Origin: Comamonadaceae bacterium
GTDB taxonomy: Bacteria > Pseudomonadota > Gammaproteobacteria > Burkholderiales > Burkholderiaceae_C
Direction: 5' to 3'
Assembly: GCA_947448885.1 (NCBI GenBank)
Contig: CANFPJ010000005.1
Span: forward strand, 1 to 64,000
DNA length: 64,000 nucleotides
In this document: positions 31,989 through 41,289 of the stretch, piece by piece
How the letters are laid out: every line of letters starts with the position of its first letter
Position numbering within the stretch: position 1 is the stretch's first letter
Translations under genes and position numbers: made by a program
Notes under the pieces: model-generated
Database searches by the model: none
Seen by the model: the letters and a program-made list of their open reading frames with translations, nothing else
What the model was told of the DNA's origin: nothing

Positions 31989-34900
31989 CTAACGGCGCAC
32001 CCGGAACCATGCGGCGTACATGGCGGGCAGGCTGAGCAAGGTCAGGGCCGTGGCCACGATCAGACCGCCCATGATGGCCACCGCCATCGGTCCCCAAAAG
32101 ACACTGCGCGACAAGGGGATCATGGCCAGCACGGCTGCCGCTGCGGTCAAGACAATGGGGCGCAAGCGACGCACAGCGGCTTCGACAATGGCGTCCCAAG
32201 CGGGCACCCCGCGGTCACGGTCTTGTTCGATTTGATCGATCAAGATCACCGCGTTGCGCTGAATCATGCCCATCAAGGCCACCACCCCCAGCAAGGCGAC
32301 AAAGCCAAACGGGCGGTTCAAAGCCAGCAAAGCCGCTGCGACCCCAGCAATGCCCATGGGGCCGGTCAAAAAGACCAACAAGGAACGGCTGAAACTGTGC
32401 AGTTGCAGCATCAACAAAGTGAAGATGATGAACAGCATCAAGGGCACGCCAGCGGCAATGGCCGATGAACCCTTGGCACTCTCTTCCACCGCCCCAGCCA
32501 CTTGCACCTGGTAGGAGCCCTCACCTCGGCTGGCCCATTGGGCTTGCAGCGCATTCAAGGCCGGTAGTAACTGCTGGGTGACGGTGGCACCTTGCAAACC
32601 CTCGGCAATGTCGGATTGCACGGTGATCGCATAGGTGCGGTTTTCGCGCCACATCACGCCTGGCTCCCAGGCAAATACCGGCTTGGCAATTTGGGTCAAC
32701 GGGATCGACTTGCCGAAAGCGGTGGGGACATAGGCATTGCCCAAATCGCTGATCGCGTCGCGCTCGTCCAAAGGTTGGCGCAGCACCAGGTCGATCAATC
32801 GGTCGCCTTCACGGAACTGGCCCACTGGCGTGCCCGAGAGCAAGGTGCGGGTGGCTTGGGCGATGGATTGGCTGGTCACCCCCAGGGCGCGGGCTTTGTC
32901 TTGGTCGACTTCCAGCCGCAGGGCTTTGACCGATTCGTTCCAGTTGTCATTGACGCCACGGGTGTTGGCGTTGTCGCGCATCACCGCTTTGACCTCATCG
33001 GCGCGTTGGCGCAGCACCCGGGGGTCGGTGCCAATCACCCGAAATTGCACCGGGTAGGCCACCGGTGGACCGTTGGGCAGCAACTTGACCCGCACCCGCA
33101 CCTCGGGAAAAGCCTGAGCCATCCAACCGGACAAGTCCAAGCGCAGGGCTTCGCGCTGCTGCAAATCTTTGGGCACGATGATGAATTGGGACACATTGGA
33201 TTGGGGGAACACCGCATCCAAGGGCAGGTAAAAACGGGGCACGCCCGAACCCACCCACAGCGTCACACTCTCCACGCCTGGGCGCGCCAGCAGTTGTTTT
33301 TCCACTTGCAGCGCCAGCGCTTCATTGGCCTCGATGGACGTGCCCTCGGGAAACCACAGGTCCATCATGACCTCGGGCCGGCTGGAGTCGGGGAAAAACT
33401 GTTGTTGCACCCGCCCCATACCGACCAAGCCCAAAGCCAACAGGGCCAGGGTCACCACGATGGTGGTCCAGCGGTACTTCACGCAGGCGTTGACGCTGCG
33501 CCGAAACCACCGATAAAAAGCCGAATCAAACAATTCTTCGTGCCCCTGACCCGGGGCGACAGGGCGAGACTTCAACAGCAAGGTCCCCAAATAGGGGACA
33601 AAAAACACCGACACCCACCAACTCAGCAACAAGGCCATGACGGTGACGGCAAAAATGGCAAAGGTGTATTCACCCACCGTTGACTTGGCCAAACCGATGG
33701 GCAAGAAACCCGCCGCCGTGATCAAGGTGCCGGTGAGCATGGGCATGGCGGTGACGTCATACGCAAATGTGGCGGCTCGCACCTTGTCAAAGCCCTCCTC
33801 CATTTTGCGCACCATCATCTCCACGGCGATGATGGCATCGTCCACCAGCAGGCCCAGCGCAATGATCAAGGAGCCCAACGATATTTTGTGCAAGCCAATG
33901 CCAAAGTAGCTCATGCACAAAAAAGTCATCGCCAACACCAGCGGGATGGTGATGCCCACCACCAAGCCGGGGCGAATGTCCACGTACCACCCCCAGCGGC
34001 CACCCTGGTGCAAGCCCAACGAGACAAAGCTGACCAACAACACAATCACCACCGCCTCGATCAGCACACGCACGAACTCACCCACCGAAGAGGCCACGGC
34101 CTTGGGTTGGTCCTGCACCGACTGCAGGCTCACGCCCAACGGCAAGGTGGGGGTGATGGTCGCCATGGCTTGGTTCAAAGCCTTGCCCAAGGCAATGATG
34201 TCGCCCCCCTTGGCCATGGACACGCCCAAGGCGATCACCGATTGACCTTGGTGGCGCACCTTGACCGTGGCGGGCTCGACGTATCCGCGCCGAATTTGCG
34301 CCACATCGCCCAACTTCACATGCTGACCCGAGCTGCCACGGATGGGCATGTTGCGCAATTGTTCGACGGCTTCGAATTGACCGGCGACACGGATTTGCAC
34401 CACATCCAATGGCGTTTGCAACAGCCCCGCGCTTTCGACCGCATTTTGTTGGCCGATCTGCCCCACCACCGCGTTCATGTCCAAACCCCACTGGGACATG
34501 CGTTTTTGCGACACTTCAATGAATATTTTTTCGTCTTGCACGCCAAACAACTCGACCTTGGCCACGTCCTTGACGCGCAGCAACTGTTGGCGCACCACAT
34601 CGGCAAACACCTTGGCCTCGGCGTTCGAATACCCCTCGGCCTGCAAGCTGTAAATCACCCCATACACATCGCCAAAGTCGTCATTGAAAAACGGACCTTG
34701 CACGCCAGCTGGCAAGGTATGGCGCATATCGCCAATTTTCTTGCGCACCGTGTACCAAACGTCAGGCACCTCGCCGGGTTTGGAGTTGTCTTTGATCTGA
34801 AAAATGATTTGCGACTCGCCGGGCTTGGAATAGCTGCGGATCTTGTCCGCATAAGGCGCTTCTTGCAAACTGCGCTCGAGTTTGTCGGTCACTTGCTCGG

Positions 34901-35102
34901 CCATTTGCTGGGCCGTGGCGCCGGGCCAGTAGGTGCGCACCACCATCAAGCGGAAGGTAAAGGGTGGGTCCTCGTCTTGGCCCAAACTGAAATAGGCGGC
35001 CACCCCCAGCACCATCAACACCACCATCAAGTAGCGCGTCAGTGCCGGGTGGTTGATGGCCCACAGCGAGAGGTTGAAGCCTTTGGCTTGCGTCGGATGC
35101 AT
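31989..35102 (-). CDS. RND-family efflux transporter permease (HAE1/AcrB-like)
   Basis: This 1037-residue inner-membrane RND pump has twelve predicted transmembrane helices and two large periplasmic loops. It uses the proton gradient to export drugs or other hydrophobic compounds through an adaptor and an outer-membrane channel. The proton-relay Asp pair is seen in GLLVDDAIIAVEMMV in the TM4 region. The N-terminus is family-typical (LMVVLMVLGVAAYFSLGQDEDPP). It starts at ATG 35102, 6 bp after the adaptor gene. No outer-membrane factor gene is adjacent, so a shared TolC-like channel is probable. The specific substrate is not deducible. Confidence 0.94.
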   Translation of the reverse strand: MHPTQAKGFNLSLWAINHPALTRYLMVVLMVLGVAAYFSLGQDEDPPFTFRLMVVRTYWPGATAQQMAEQVTDKLERSLQEAPYADKIRSYSKPGESQIIFQIKDNSKPGEVPDVWYTVRKKIGDMRHTLPAGVQGPFFNDDFGDVYGVIYSLQAEGYSNAEAKVFADVVRQQLLRVKDVAKVELFGVQDEKIFIEVSQKRMSQWGLDMNAVVGQIGQQNAVESAGLLQTPLDVVQIRVAGQFEAVEQLRNMPIRGSSGQHVKLGDVAQIRRGYVEPATVKVRHQGQSVIALGVSMAKGGDIIALGKALNQAMATITPTLPLGVSLQSVQDQPKAVASSVGEFVRVLIEAVVIVLLVSFVSLGLHQGGRWGWYVDIRPGLVVGITIPLVLAMTFLCMSYFGIGLHKISLGSLIIALGLLVDDAIIAVEMMVRKMEEGFDKVRAATFAYDVTAMPMLTGTLITAAGFLPIGLAKSTVGEYTFAIFAVTVMALLLSWWVSVFFVPYLGTLLLKSRPVAPGQGHEELFDSAFYRWFRRSVNACVKYRWTTIVVTLALLALGLVGMGRVQQQFFPDSSRPEVMMDLWFPEGTSIEANEALALQVEKQLLARPGVESVTLWVGSGVPRFYLPLDAVFPQSNVSQFIIVPKDLQQREALRLDLSGWMAQAFPEVRVRVKLLPNGPPVAYPVQFRVIGTDPRVLRQRADEVKAVMRDNANTRGVNDNWNESVKALRLEVDQDKARALGVTSQSIAQATRTLLSGTPVGQFREGDRLIDLVLRQPLDERDAISDLGNAYVPTAFGKSIPLTQIAKPVFAWEPGVMWRENRTYAITVQSDIAEGLQGATVTQQLLPALNALQAQWASRGEGSYQVQVAGAVEESAKGSSAIAAGVPLMLFIIFTLLMLQLHSFSRSLLVFLTGPMGIAGVAAALLALNRPFGFVALLGVVALMGMIQRNAVILIDQIEQDRDRGVPAWDAIVEAAVRRLRPIVLTAAAAVLAMIPLSRSVFWGPMAVAIMGGLIVATALTLLSLPAMYAAWFRVRR

Positions 35103-35108
35103 GGCGCG

Positions 35109-36302
35109 TTATTTGGGCGTTGCAGCCGGCGCTTGGCTGGGCGCTGGCGCTGTGCTGGCAGCGGCAGGGGCGGGACCACCGCCCGGGGCGGTTTGGGTCG
35201 CACCCAAAGGGGCCGCCGGGTCGGACGCATAGCGCGTGACCTTTTGCCCCGGTGACAACACATGCACCCCTGCCACCACCACCTCTTGTCCGGCTTGCAA
35301 GCCCGAGGACACCACCACTTGGTTGCCGTCGGCGGTGCCGATGTCGATGGCCTGCAGGCGCACGGTCATGCTGGCCGCGTCCAGCACCCACACCGCTGTT
35401 TTGCCCCCCTCTTGGCGCAAGGCACTGGTGGGCAACTGAATTGCGGGTTGGCGCGACCAGACATCGGTTCGTGGCAATACCACTTGCACGGTGCTGCCCA
35501 GGGGCAGCTTGTCGGCTTGGGGCAAGCCCAATTTGACGGTGAATGTGCGCGTCACCGCATCGGCGCTGGCGGCGATGTCGCGCACCTGGGCCTGCGTTTC
35601 CTGGCCAGGGCCCCAAGGTTTGACCGTGACCTTTTGGCCCACTTTGAGCAAACCCAGCTTGTCTTCGGGCAGGGCGATCACCACATCATTGGCACCCTCT
35701 TGGGCCACACGCACCACCGGCGTGCCCGCCGCCAAAACTTGCCCCACCTCGGCCTCAATGGCGGTGACAACCCCTTCGTGGTCGGCCGTCAAGCGGGTGT
35801 ATGCCACTTGATTGCCTTGGGAGCGCCACTGCGCCTGGGCTTGGTCCCACTGAGCTTGCGCGGCTTTGAGGGTGGTTTCGCGACGCTCCAATTCGGCGCC
35901 GCTGATGAAGGATTGGTCTTTGAGCTCTTGATAACGCTTGAAGTCGGCCTGGGCCAATTCCAATTGGGTTTGCGCTGCCCGAACCTGGGCGCGGGCGGCT
36001 TCGGCAGCCAATTCGTAGTCACGCGGGTCCAGGTCGGCCAAGCGCTGACCCGCCTTGACCCGCTGGCCCAGTTCGACATGGCGCGCCACCAGTTTGCCCG
36101 CCACCCGAAAACCCAAGCGGCTCTCCACCCGGGCACGCACTTCACCCGCAAACTCAAGCCCAGCTTGCACATCGGTGGGTTGGATTTGGATCAATTTGAC
36201 GGCACGGACAGGCTCTGGCCGGTTGTCGGCGGGCTTGCAAGCGCTCAGGCCCGCCAGGCAGGCCAAGGACACGAACCACCATGCCAAAGGGTGCTGAAAC
36301 AT
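35109..36302 (-). CDS. RND efflux periplasmic adaptor (MFP) lipoprotein
   Basis: This 397-residue membrane-fusion protein has a lipobox ending LSAC near residue 22, so it is probably anchored to the inner membrane. It has a biotinyl-lipoyl-like segment (GFRVAGKLVARHVELGQRVKAGQ), a long alpha-helical hairpin rich in Ala/Gln/Glu (about 90-160), a beta-barrel domain and a Pro/Ala-rich disordered tail. It bridges the RND permease to an outer-membrane channel. It starts at ATG 36302 and is the first gene of a two-gene operon whose promoter overlaps a TetR-type operator. Confidence 0.93.
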   Translation of the reverse strand: MFQHPLAWWFVSLACLAGLSACKPADNRPEPVRAVKLIQIQPTDVQAGLEFAGEVRARVESRLGFRVAGKLVARHVELGQRVKAGQRLADLDPRDYELAAEAARAQVRAAQTQLELAQADFKRYQELKDQSFISGAELERRETTLKAAQAQWDQAQAQWRSQGNQVAYTRLTADHEGVVTAIEAEVGQVLAAGTPVVRVAQEGANDVVIALPEDKLGLLKVGQKVTVKPWGPGQETQAQVRDIAASADAVTRTFTVKLGLPQADKLPLGSTVQVVLPRTDVWSRQPAIQLPTSALRQEGGKTAVWVLDAASMTVRLQAIDIGTADGNQVVVSSGLQAGQEVVVAGVHVLSPGQKVTRYASDPAAPLGATQTAPGGGPAPAAASTAPAPSQAPAATPK

Positions 36303-36367
36303 AAGAGAGAAACTTTCTAGGGATGTGCCGCGAGGGATGGCGAGGGGGCTTCAGTGAACGACTCAAG

Positions 36368-36416
36368 TTACTGACTAACTGGTTAGTAATCTTATCCTGC
36401 CCCCCCATATTGTCAA
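36368..36416 (-). promoter_or_regulatory. TetR-type operator overlapping the efflux promoter
   Basis: On the minus strand TTGACA (36416-36411) and TAAGAT (36394-36389) are separated by 16 bp and form a good sigma-70 promoter for the adaptor gene. Directly abutting the -10, at 36368-36389 and covering the expected +1, is a 22-bp imperfect palindrome with the perfect core ACTAACTGGTTAGT. This layout is typical of TetR/AcrR-family repression of RND pumps. The same DNA is also immediately upstream of hpnC on the other strand. No TetR gene lies nearby. Confidence 0.72.
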
Positions 36417-36422
36417 GCGACA

Positions 36423-37268
36423 ATGGCTGCAACCATGCCTTCAGTGGACCATTACGAAAATTTTCCCGTCGCCTCGTGGCTGTGCCCGCCACACATTCGC
36501 GATGCCGTGGTGGCGATTTATCACTTTGCCCGCACCGCCGACGACCTGGCCGACGAAGGTGCCGCCAGCGCCGTGCAACGCTTGGCCCAGTTGGCGGCTT
36601 ATCGCCAGGCCTTGGTCTCAGCAGCGGCGGTGCAGACCCATCCAAGTGGCACCACCGCCACCCCCGCTGCCACCCCACCCCCTGACCCCGGCCGGTCCAA
36701 CACACCAGGGCTTTGGCCCCAGGTTTTTTCCCCGTTGGCGATACAAATTCAAAAGCATGCCCTGCCTTTGGGCTGTCTGCACGCTTTGCTCGATGCCTTT
36801 GAGCAAGATGTGCGTTACACCCAGCAAGGTCGGCGGTATGCGTCGCGCGCCGAGTTGCTGGACTACTGCGCCAAGTCGGCCAACCCGATTGGTCGATTGC
36901 TGCTGCACTTGTACGGGGTCAACGACGCGGACGCGCTGGCCATGAGCGACGCGGTGTGCAGCAGTTTGCAATTGATCAATTTTTGGCAAGACCTCAGCGA
37001 GGACCTGCCGCGCGGTCGCCTGTACCTGCCCGATGGGGCCGATTTGAGCGCCGAACTGGGCTATGCCCGGCAATTGATGTGTTCGGGCGCGCCCTTGGTG
37101 CACCGGGTGCCGGGCCGCGCGGGCTGGGAATTGCGCTTGGTGGTGCAAGGTGGCCTGCGCATCCTTGACAAAATCGAGCGCACAGACCCTTGGCGCCAGC
37201 GCCCGGTTTTGGTCTGGCACGACTGGGTGTTCATGCTGTGGCGCGCCTGTTGGATGCGCGCGCAATGA
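36423..37268 (+). CDS. hpnC: Squalene synthase HpnC (presqualene diphosphate to hydroxysqualene)
   Basis: This 281-residue trans-isoprenyl diphosphate synthase-like enzyme is of the HpnC type, which converts presqualene diphosphate to hydroxysqualene in the HpnCDE route. It has the first Asp-rich motif HFARTADDLADE near 38-49 and the second FWQDLSEDLPRGR near 187-199. ATG 36423 is taken; an in-frame ATG at 36435 may be the true start, and neither has a Shine-Dalgarno sequence, so the mRNA could have a very short leader. The stop overlaps hpnD (ATGA). No squalene-hopene cyclase is in the window. Confidence 0.93.
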   Translation: MAATMPSVDHYENFPVASWLCPPHIRDAVVAIYHFARTADDLADEGAASAVQRLAQLAAYRQALVSAAAVQTHPSGTTATPAATPPPDPGRSNTPGLWPQVFSPLAIQIQKHALPLGCLHALLDAFEQDVRYTQQGRRYASRAELLDYCAKSANPIGRLLLHLYGVNDADALAMSDAVCSSLQLINFWQDLSEDLPRGRLYLPDGADLSAELGYARQLMCSGAPLVHRVPGRAGWELRLVVQGGLRILDKIERTDPWRQRPVLVWHDWVFMLWRACWMRAQ

Positions 37269-38122
37269 CACAATCGCCCTCCATGACCCCCCAAGAATAC
37301 GTGCAAGAAAAAGCCGCCAGCTCGGGCAGCAGCTTTTACTATGCGTTTTTGTTTTTACCGCCGCACCGGCGTGCTGCGATCACCGCCTTTTACGCCTTTT
37401 GCCGCGAGATCGATGATGTGGTCGATGAAGTGCCCGACCCAGGCGTGGCCGCGACCAAGCTGGCTTGGTGGCAAAGCGAAGTCCAACGCGCCTTCGAAGG
37501 CACCGCCCAACACCCGGTGATGTTGGCCCTGATGCCCTGCGCCCATGAATTTGGCATCCAGGCCAGCCATTTGCTGTCGGTCATTGAAGGCTGCCAAATG
37601 GACTTGACCCAAACCCGTTACCTCGACTACCCTGGCCTTCAGCGCTACTGCCATTTGGTGGCCGGCGTGGTGGGCGAAGTGGCGGCACGCATTTTTGGAC
37701 AAAGCCAAGACCAGACCACCACTTACGCCCACACCCTGGGCCTGGCTTTCCAGCTCACCAACATCATCCGCGACGTGGGCGAGGATGCGGTGCGCGGGCG
37801 CATTTACCTGCCCATCAACGAGCTTCAGCTGTTTGAGGTCAAAGCCCAAGAGATCTTGCAGCGCCAAGACTCGCCGCGCTTTCAGGCCTTGATGCGTTAC
37901 CAGGCGGCCCGCGCCCATGAACTGTATGAGCAGGCTTTTGGTTTGCTGCCACCGGCCGACAAGCGCAGCCAAAAACCCGGGCTGATGATGGCCAGCATTT
38001 ACCGCACCTTGTTGCGTGAGATCGAGTCGGCCCAATTCCCAGTGCTGCACCAGCGGGTGCGGCTGACCCCCTTGCGCAAATTTTGGCTGGCCTGGAAGGT
38101 TCAGGCCCTGGGACGTTTTTGA
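37265..38122 (+). CDS. hpnD: Presqualene diphosphate synthase HpnD
   Basis: This 285-residue enzyme condenses two farnesyl diphosphates to presqualene diphosphate, the first step of the HpnCDE squalene pathway. It has FCREIDDVVDEV and, in the second half, NIIRDVGEDAVRGR, both Asp-rich motifs for Mg-diphosphate binding. SSFYYAFLFLP is the typical N-terminal segment. ATG 37265 overlaps the hpnC TGA by 4 bp, with a second in-frame ATG 18 bp on. Its TGA overlaps the probable TTG start of hpnE by 4 bp, so the three genes are coupled. Confidence 0.95.
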   Translation: MTQSPSMTPQEYVQEKAASSGSSFYYAFLFLPPHRRAAITAFYAFCREIDDVVDEVPDPGVAATKLAWWQSEVQRAFEGTAQHPVMLALMPCAHEFGIQASHLLSVIEGCQMDLTQTRYLDYPGLQRYCHLVAGVVGEVAARIFGQSQDQTTTYAHTLGLAFQLTNIIRDVGEDAVRGRIYLPINELQLFEVKAQEILQRQDSPRFQALMRYQAARAHELYEQAFGLLPPADKRSQKPGLMMASIYRTLLREIESAQFPVLHQRVRLTPLRKFWLAWKVQALGRF

Positions 38123-39396
38123 AACACTTGACCATCGTCGGGGGTGGTTGGGCGGGTTTGGCCGCCGCCGTGCGCGCCACCGACTTGGGTTGGCAGGTTC
38201 GCTTGTTGGAGGCTGCCCCGGCCTTGGGCGGACGGGCCAGGCGCATCCACCACCAAGGCCTGGTGCTGGATAACGGCCCCCACCTGTTGATCGGGGCCTA
38301 CACCCACACCTTGGCGTTGATGCAGAAACTGGGCTTGGACACCGAACGCTTGTTCTGGCGCATGCCGCTGAACTTGCGCAACCCCCAAGGCATCGGCTTG
38401 GAACTGCCTGACCTGCCCGCCCCGTGGAACCTGCTTTGGGGCGTGGCTGGCGCCAATGCCTTGGACTGGCGCGACAAACTTGCCTTGTTGGGTGTGGCCA
38501 CACGATGGCAGCGCGCTGGATTCGTGTGCACCCCTGGCATGAGCGTGGTCGAGTTGTGCGCGGGTCTGCGCCCCCGTGTGCTCAGCCATTTGATCGAACC
38601 GCTGTGCGTGTCGGCCCTGAACACCCCCATGGACCAAGCCTGCGCCACCGTGTTTTTGCGCGTGCTGCGCGACGCTTTGTACAGCGGCCCCGGCAGTGCC
38701 GATTTTTTGCTGCCACGCAGCGACATGAGCGCTTTGCTGCCCGACGCGGCCCTGACTTGGCTGCGCGCCCATGGCGCCCACGTCGAGTTGGGCCAACACC
38801 AAAAAATCTGCCCCACGGCCCAGCACGCGGGCGACGCGGTGTTGCTGGCTTGCCCGGCTTGGGAAGCGGCCCGGTTGACGCAGACAGTGAACCCCGATTG
38901 GTCGGCACAGGCCGCCCAATTGAGCCACCAAGGCATCGCCACGGTTTATTTGCGCCGCCCCTTGTCCAGCGAAGGCCATGGGCCAGCGCATGAGCAAGGT
39001 CATGCGGTGTTGCCCAGGCCCATGCTGGCCTTGGACAGCGGCCCCAAGGCGCCTGCCCAATTTGTGTTTGACCGCGGCGCACTCAGTGGCGACCCCGCTC
39101 AGCGCGGCATCTTGGCGGCGGTGGTGAGTGCTTGCCAGGGTGAGCGCGAACACGTCACCCCGTTGGTGAGGGCGCAAATCGAAAACCAACTGGGTTTGCC
39201 CGATTTGCAAGTCATCACCACGGTGGTGGAGCGGCGCGCCACTTTCAGTTGCACCCCAGGTTTGGTTCGCCCCGGCGCCCGCATTGGCCCCGGTCTGTGG
39301 GCTTGCGGCGACCACGTGCAAGGGCCCTACCCGGCGACGCTGGAGGGTGCAGTGCGATCAGGCCTGGAAGTGGTGGACCAACTCACGCAGGGATGA
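38119..39396 (+). CDS. hpnE: Hydroxysqualene dehydroxylase HpnE (FAD-dependent)
   Basis: This roughly 425-residue flavoprotein of the amine-oxidase/phytoene-desaturase family performs the last HpnCDE step, reducing hydroxysqualene to squalene. The dinucleotide-binding motif TIVGGGWAGLAAA starts four residues after the chosen TTG, which overlaps the hpnD stop (TTGA). An ATG 36 bp upstream inside hpnD would add twelve residues and is the alternative. LDNGPHLLIGAY is the family's second motif, and the C-terminal GLWACGDHVQGPYPATLEGA holds the FAD. Its last 39 bp overlap the convergent HAD gene. Confidence 0.92.
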   Translation: MKHLTIVGGGWAGLAAAVRATDLGWQVRLLEAAPALGGRARRIHHQGLVLDNGPHLLIGAYTHTLALMQKLGLDTERLFWRMPLNLRNPQGIGLELPDLPAPWNLLWGVAGANALDWRDKLALLGVATRWQRAGFVCTPGMSVVELCAGLRPRVLSHLIEPLCVSALNTPMDQACATVFLRVLRDALYSGPGSADFLLPRSDMSALLPDAALTWLRAHGAHVELGQHQKICPTAQHAGDAVLLACPAWEAARLTQTVNPDWSAQAAQLSHQGIATVYLRRPLSSEGHGPAHEQGHAVLPRPMLALDSGPKAPAQFVFDRGALSGDPAQRGILAAVVSACQGEREHVTPLVRAQIENQLGLPDLQVITTVVERRATFSCTPGLVRPGARIGPGLWACGDHVQGPYPATLEGAVRSGLEVVDQLTQG

Positions 39397-40065
39397 CACC
39401 GTCCAAGGTGGCGGGCCCTCGTGCACCCAAGGGGCCCCCTCGCGGTTGAGCCAGACGCAGGGCATGCCCGCAGCACGGGCCCCCAGGATGTCCAAGGCCG
39501 CATCGTCACCCACGTGCAAAACCGCCTCGGGCGCATGGTTCAAACGCTCTGCGGTGTGCCAAAAAATGCGCGGATCGGGTTTGGCGATGCCGCTTTCATG
39601 GGCGCTGACCGCACATTGAAAAAATGGCCCCAAACCGACCCGCTGCACGTCGGCATTGCCGTTGGTCAAAGCGGCCAGCGGAAAGCGTTGGGCCAAAAAA
39701 TCCAAGGTCTCCAGGGCATCGTCAAACAGCGTCACTTGTTGGCGGGCCGCAAAAAAAACCTCAAACGCGGGAGCCGCCAAATCGGTGGGTTCCCCGGCTT
39801 GGGCCAAGGCTTGGCCGATCATGTCCCGGCGCATGGCGCTGAAATCGTGCGGCTTGTCGGCCATCGCCGCCTGCGCCCGGCTGCGCGCTTGCCGAACCCA
39901 TTCGGGTTGGTCATACAGCGCCATGGCGCCCGGCGCGTGGGCGCCCAGCCACTGCTTCAAGGCTTGCTCGGCCCGGGCCATGATGGGGCCAATGGGCCAC
40001 AAGGTGTCGTCCAAATCCAGGCTGATGGCACGGATGCGGCTGGGGTGGGGGGCGGGTGTGTTCAT
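39358..40065 (-). CDS. HAD-family hydrolase (HAD-IA, phosphatase-like)
   Basis: This roughly 235-residue haloacid-dehalogenase-superfamily protein has motif I LDLDDTLW with the nucleophile Asp, motif II in ALTNGN and motif IV in HVGDDAALDILGA. The cap between motifs I and II is helical, as in subfamily IA. It is probably a cytoplasmic phosphatase. ATG 40065 (MNTPAPH) is preferred; an upstream in-frame ATG at 40086 would overlap hemH's start. It is divergent from hemH with only 19 bp between starts and convergent with hpnE with 39 bp of overlap. The substrate is unknown. Confidence 0.87.
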   Translation of the reverse strand: MNTPAPHPSRIRAISLDLDDTLWPIGPIMARAEQALKQWLGAHAPGAMALYDQPEWVRQARSRAQAAMADKPHDFSAMRRDMIGQALAQAGEPTDLAAPAFEVFFAARQQVTLFDDALETLDFLAQRFPLAALTNGNADVQRVGLGPFFQCAVSAHESGIAKPDPRIFWHTAERLNHAPEAVLHVGDDAALDILGARAAGMPCVWLNREGAPWVHEGPPPWTVSSLRELVHHFQA

Positions 40066-40084
40066 GGGTGAGCGAGAATACCGC

Positions 40085-41185
40085 ATGCCTGCTTCCCCGC
40101 GCTTTGCCGCCGAACCCCCATTTCGCCATGGTCAACCCGCCCGCACCGCGGTGCTGTTTTGCAACCTGGGCACCCCCGACGCCCCCACGGGCGCAGCTTT
40201 GCGCCGCTATTTGGCCGAGTTTTTGAGCGACCCCCGGGTGGTGGAAATCCCGCGCCTGCTGTGGTTGGCCATCTTGCACGGCATCATTTTGCGGGTGCGC
40301 CCCAAAAAATCAGCGCTGAAATACGCCGCCATTTGGACCGAAAACGGCTCACCCCTGAAGGTGTGGACGCAAAAGCAGTCTCAACTGCTGGCGCAGGCCT
40401 TGCAAGGCCCCGACAGCGCGGTCTTGGTGCGTTACGCCATGCGCTATGGCAACCCGTCCATCGCCCAACAACTCGAAGCGCTCAAGCAAGATGGCGCCAC
40501 CCGCGTGCTGATCCTGCCCGCCTACCCCCAATATTCAGCCACCACCACAGCGAGTGTGTTCGATGCGGTGTACCAATGGGCGGCGCGCACCCGCAGCATT
40601 CCCGAGTTGCGCTTTGTCAACCATTACCACGATCACCCCGCTTACATCCATGCCTTGGCGCAATCGGTGCGGGCCCATTGGGCGGACAAAGGTCGCGGCG
40701 ACCACTTGGTGATGAGCTTTCACGGGGTGCCCGAGCGCACCTTGCAGTTGGGCGATAAATACCACTGCGAATGCCACAAAACCGCCCGCCTGATGGCCGA
40801 GCAATTGGGCCTCTCAAAGGGGCAATACAGCGTCACTTTTCAGTCCCGCTTTGGCAAGGCCAAATGGCTGGAGCCCTATACCGAACCCACCGTTCGCCAA
40901 CTGGCGCAAAACGGCACCAAGCGGATTGACATTGTGTGCCCCGGCTTCAGCAGCGATTGCCTGGAAACCTTGGAAGAAATCGCCATGGAGGTGTGCGACG
41001 CCTTCCTGGAGGAAGGCGGGGAAAGCTTTCACTACATCCCGTGCTTGAACGACCACCCCGATTGGATCCAAGCCTTGGTCCAAGTGACCCACCAGCACAC
41101 CGGAGGTTGGCCCTTGGGGCTGCCCAGCGACGCCTCGGGCACATTTTCGCGACAAACGGCCTTGGAGATGGGCGCCACCGTCTGA
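40085..41185 (+). CDS. hemH: Ferrochelatase HemH
   Basis: This 366-residue ferrochelatase inserts Fe2+ into protoporphyrin IX as the last step of protoheme synthesis. It has the N-terminal VLFCNLGTPDAP, the porphyrin-binding region PAYPQYSATTT, the catalytic His in MSFHGVPERT and the Glu-rich C-terminal half with DIVCPGFSSDCLETLEEI. The start at ATG 40085 follows family length. Only 19 bp separate it from the divergent HAD gene, so its promoter must lie inside that gene's 5' end. No ferredoxin-like Cys cluster is obvious at the C-terminus. Confidence 0.96.
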   Translation: MPASPRFAAEPPFRHGQPARTAVLFCNLGTPDAPTGAALRRYLAEFLSDPRVVEIPRLLWLAILHGIILRVRPKKSALKYAAIWTENGSPLKVWTQKQSQLLAQALQGPDSAVLVRYAMRYGNPSIAQQLEALKQDGATRVLILPAYPQYSATTTASVFDAVYQWAARTRSIPELRFVNHYHDHPAYIHALAQSVRAHWADKGRGDHLVMSFHGVPERTLQLGDKYHCECHKTARLMAEQLGLSKGQYSVTFQSRFGKAKWLEPYTEPTVRQLAQNGTKRIDIVCPGFSSDCLETLEEIAMEVCDAFLEEGGESFHYIPCLNDHPDWIQALVQVTHQHTGGWPLGLPSDASGTFSRQTALEMGATV

Positions 41186-41289
41186 TCCACCCGGGGTTTT
41201 TTAAACCAGGGGCCTTGCAGGTGTGCGAGCGTTTTTGCCCCAAGACCCCACAACCAAACACCCACCGGGTTGCGCCAAAGCGGCCTCGA

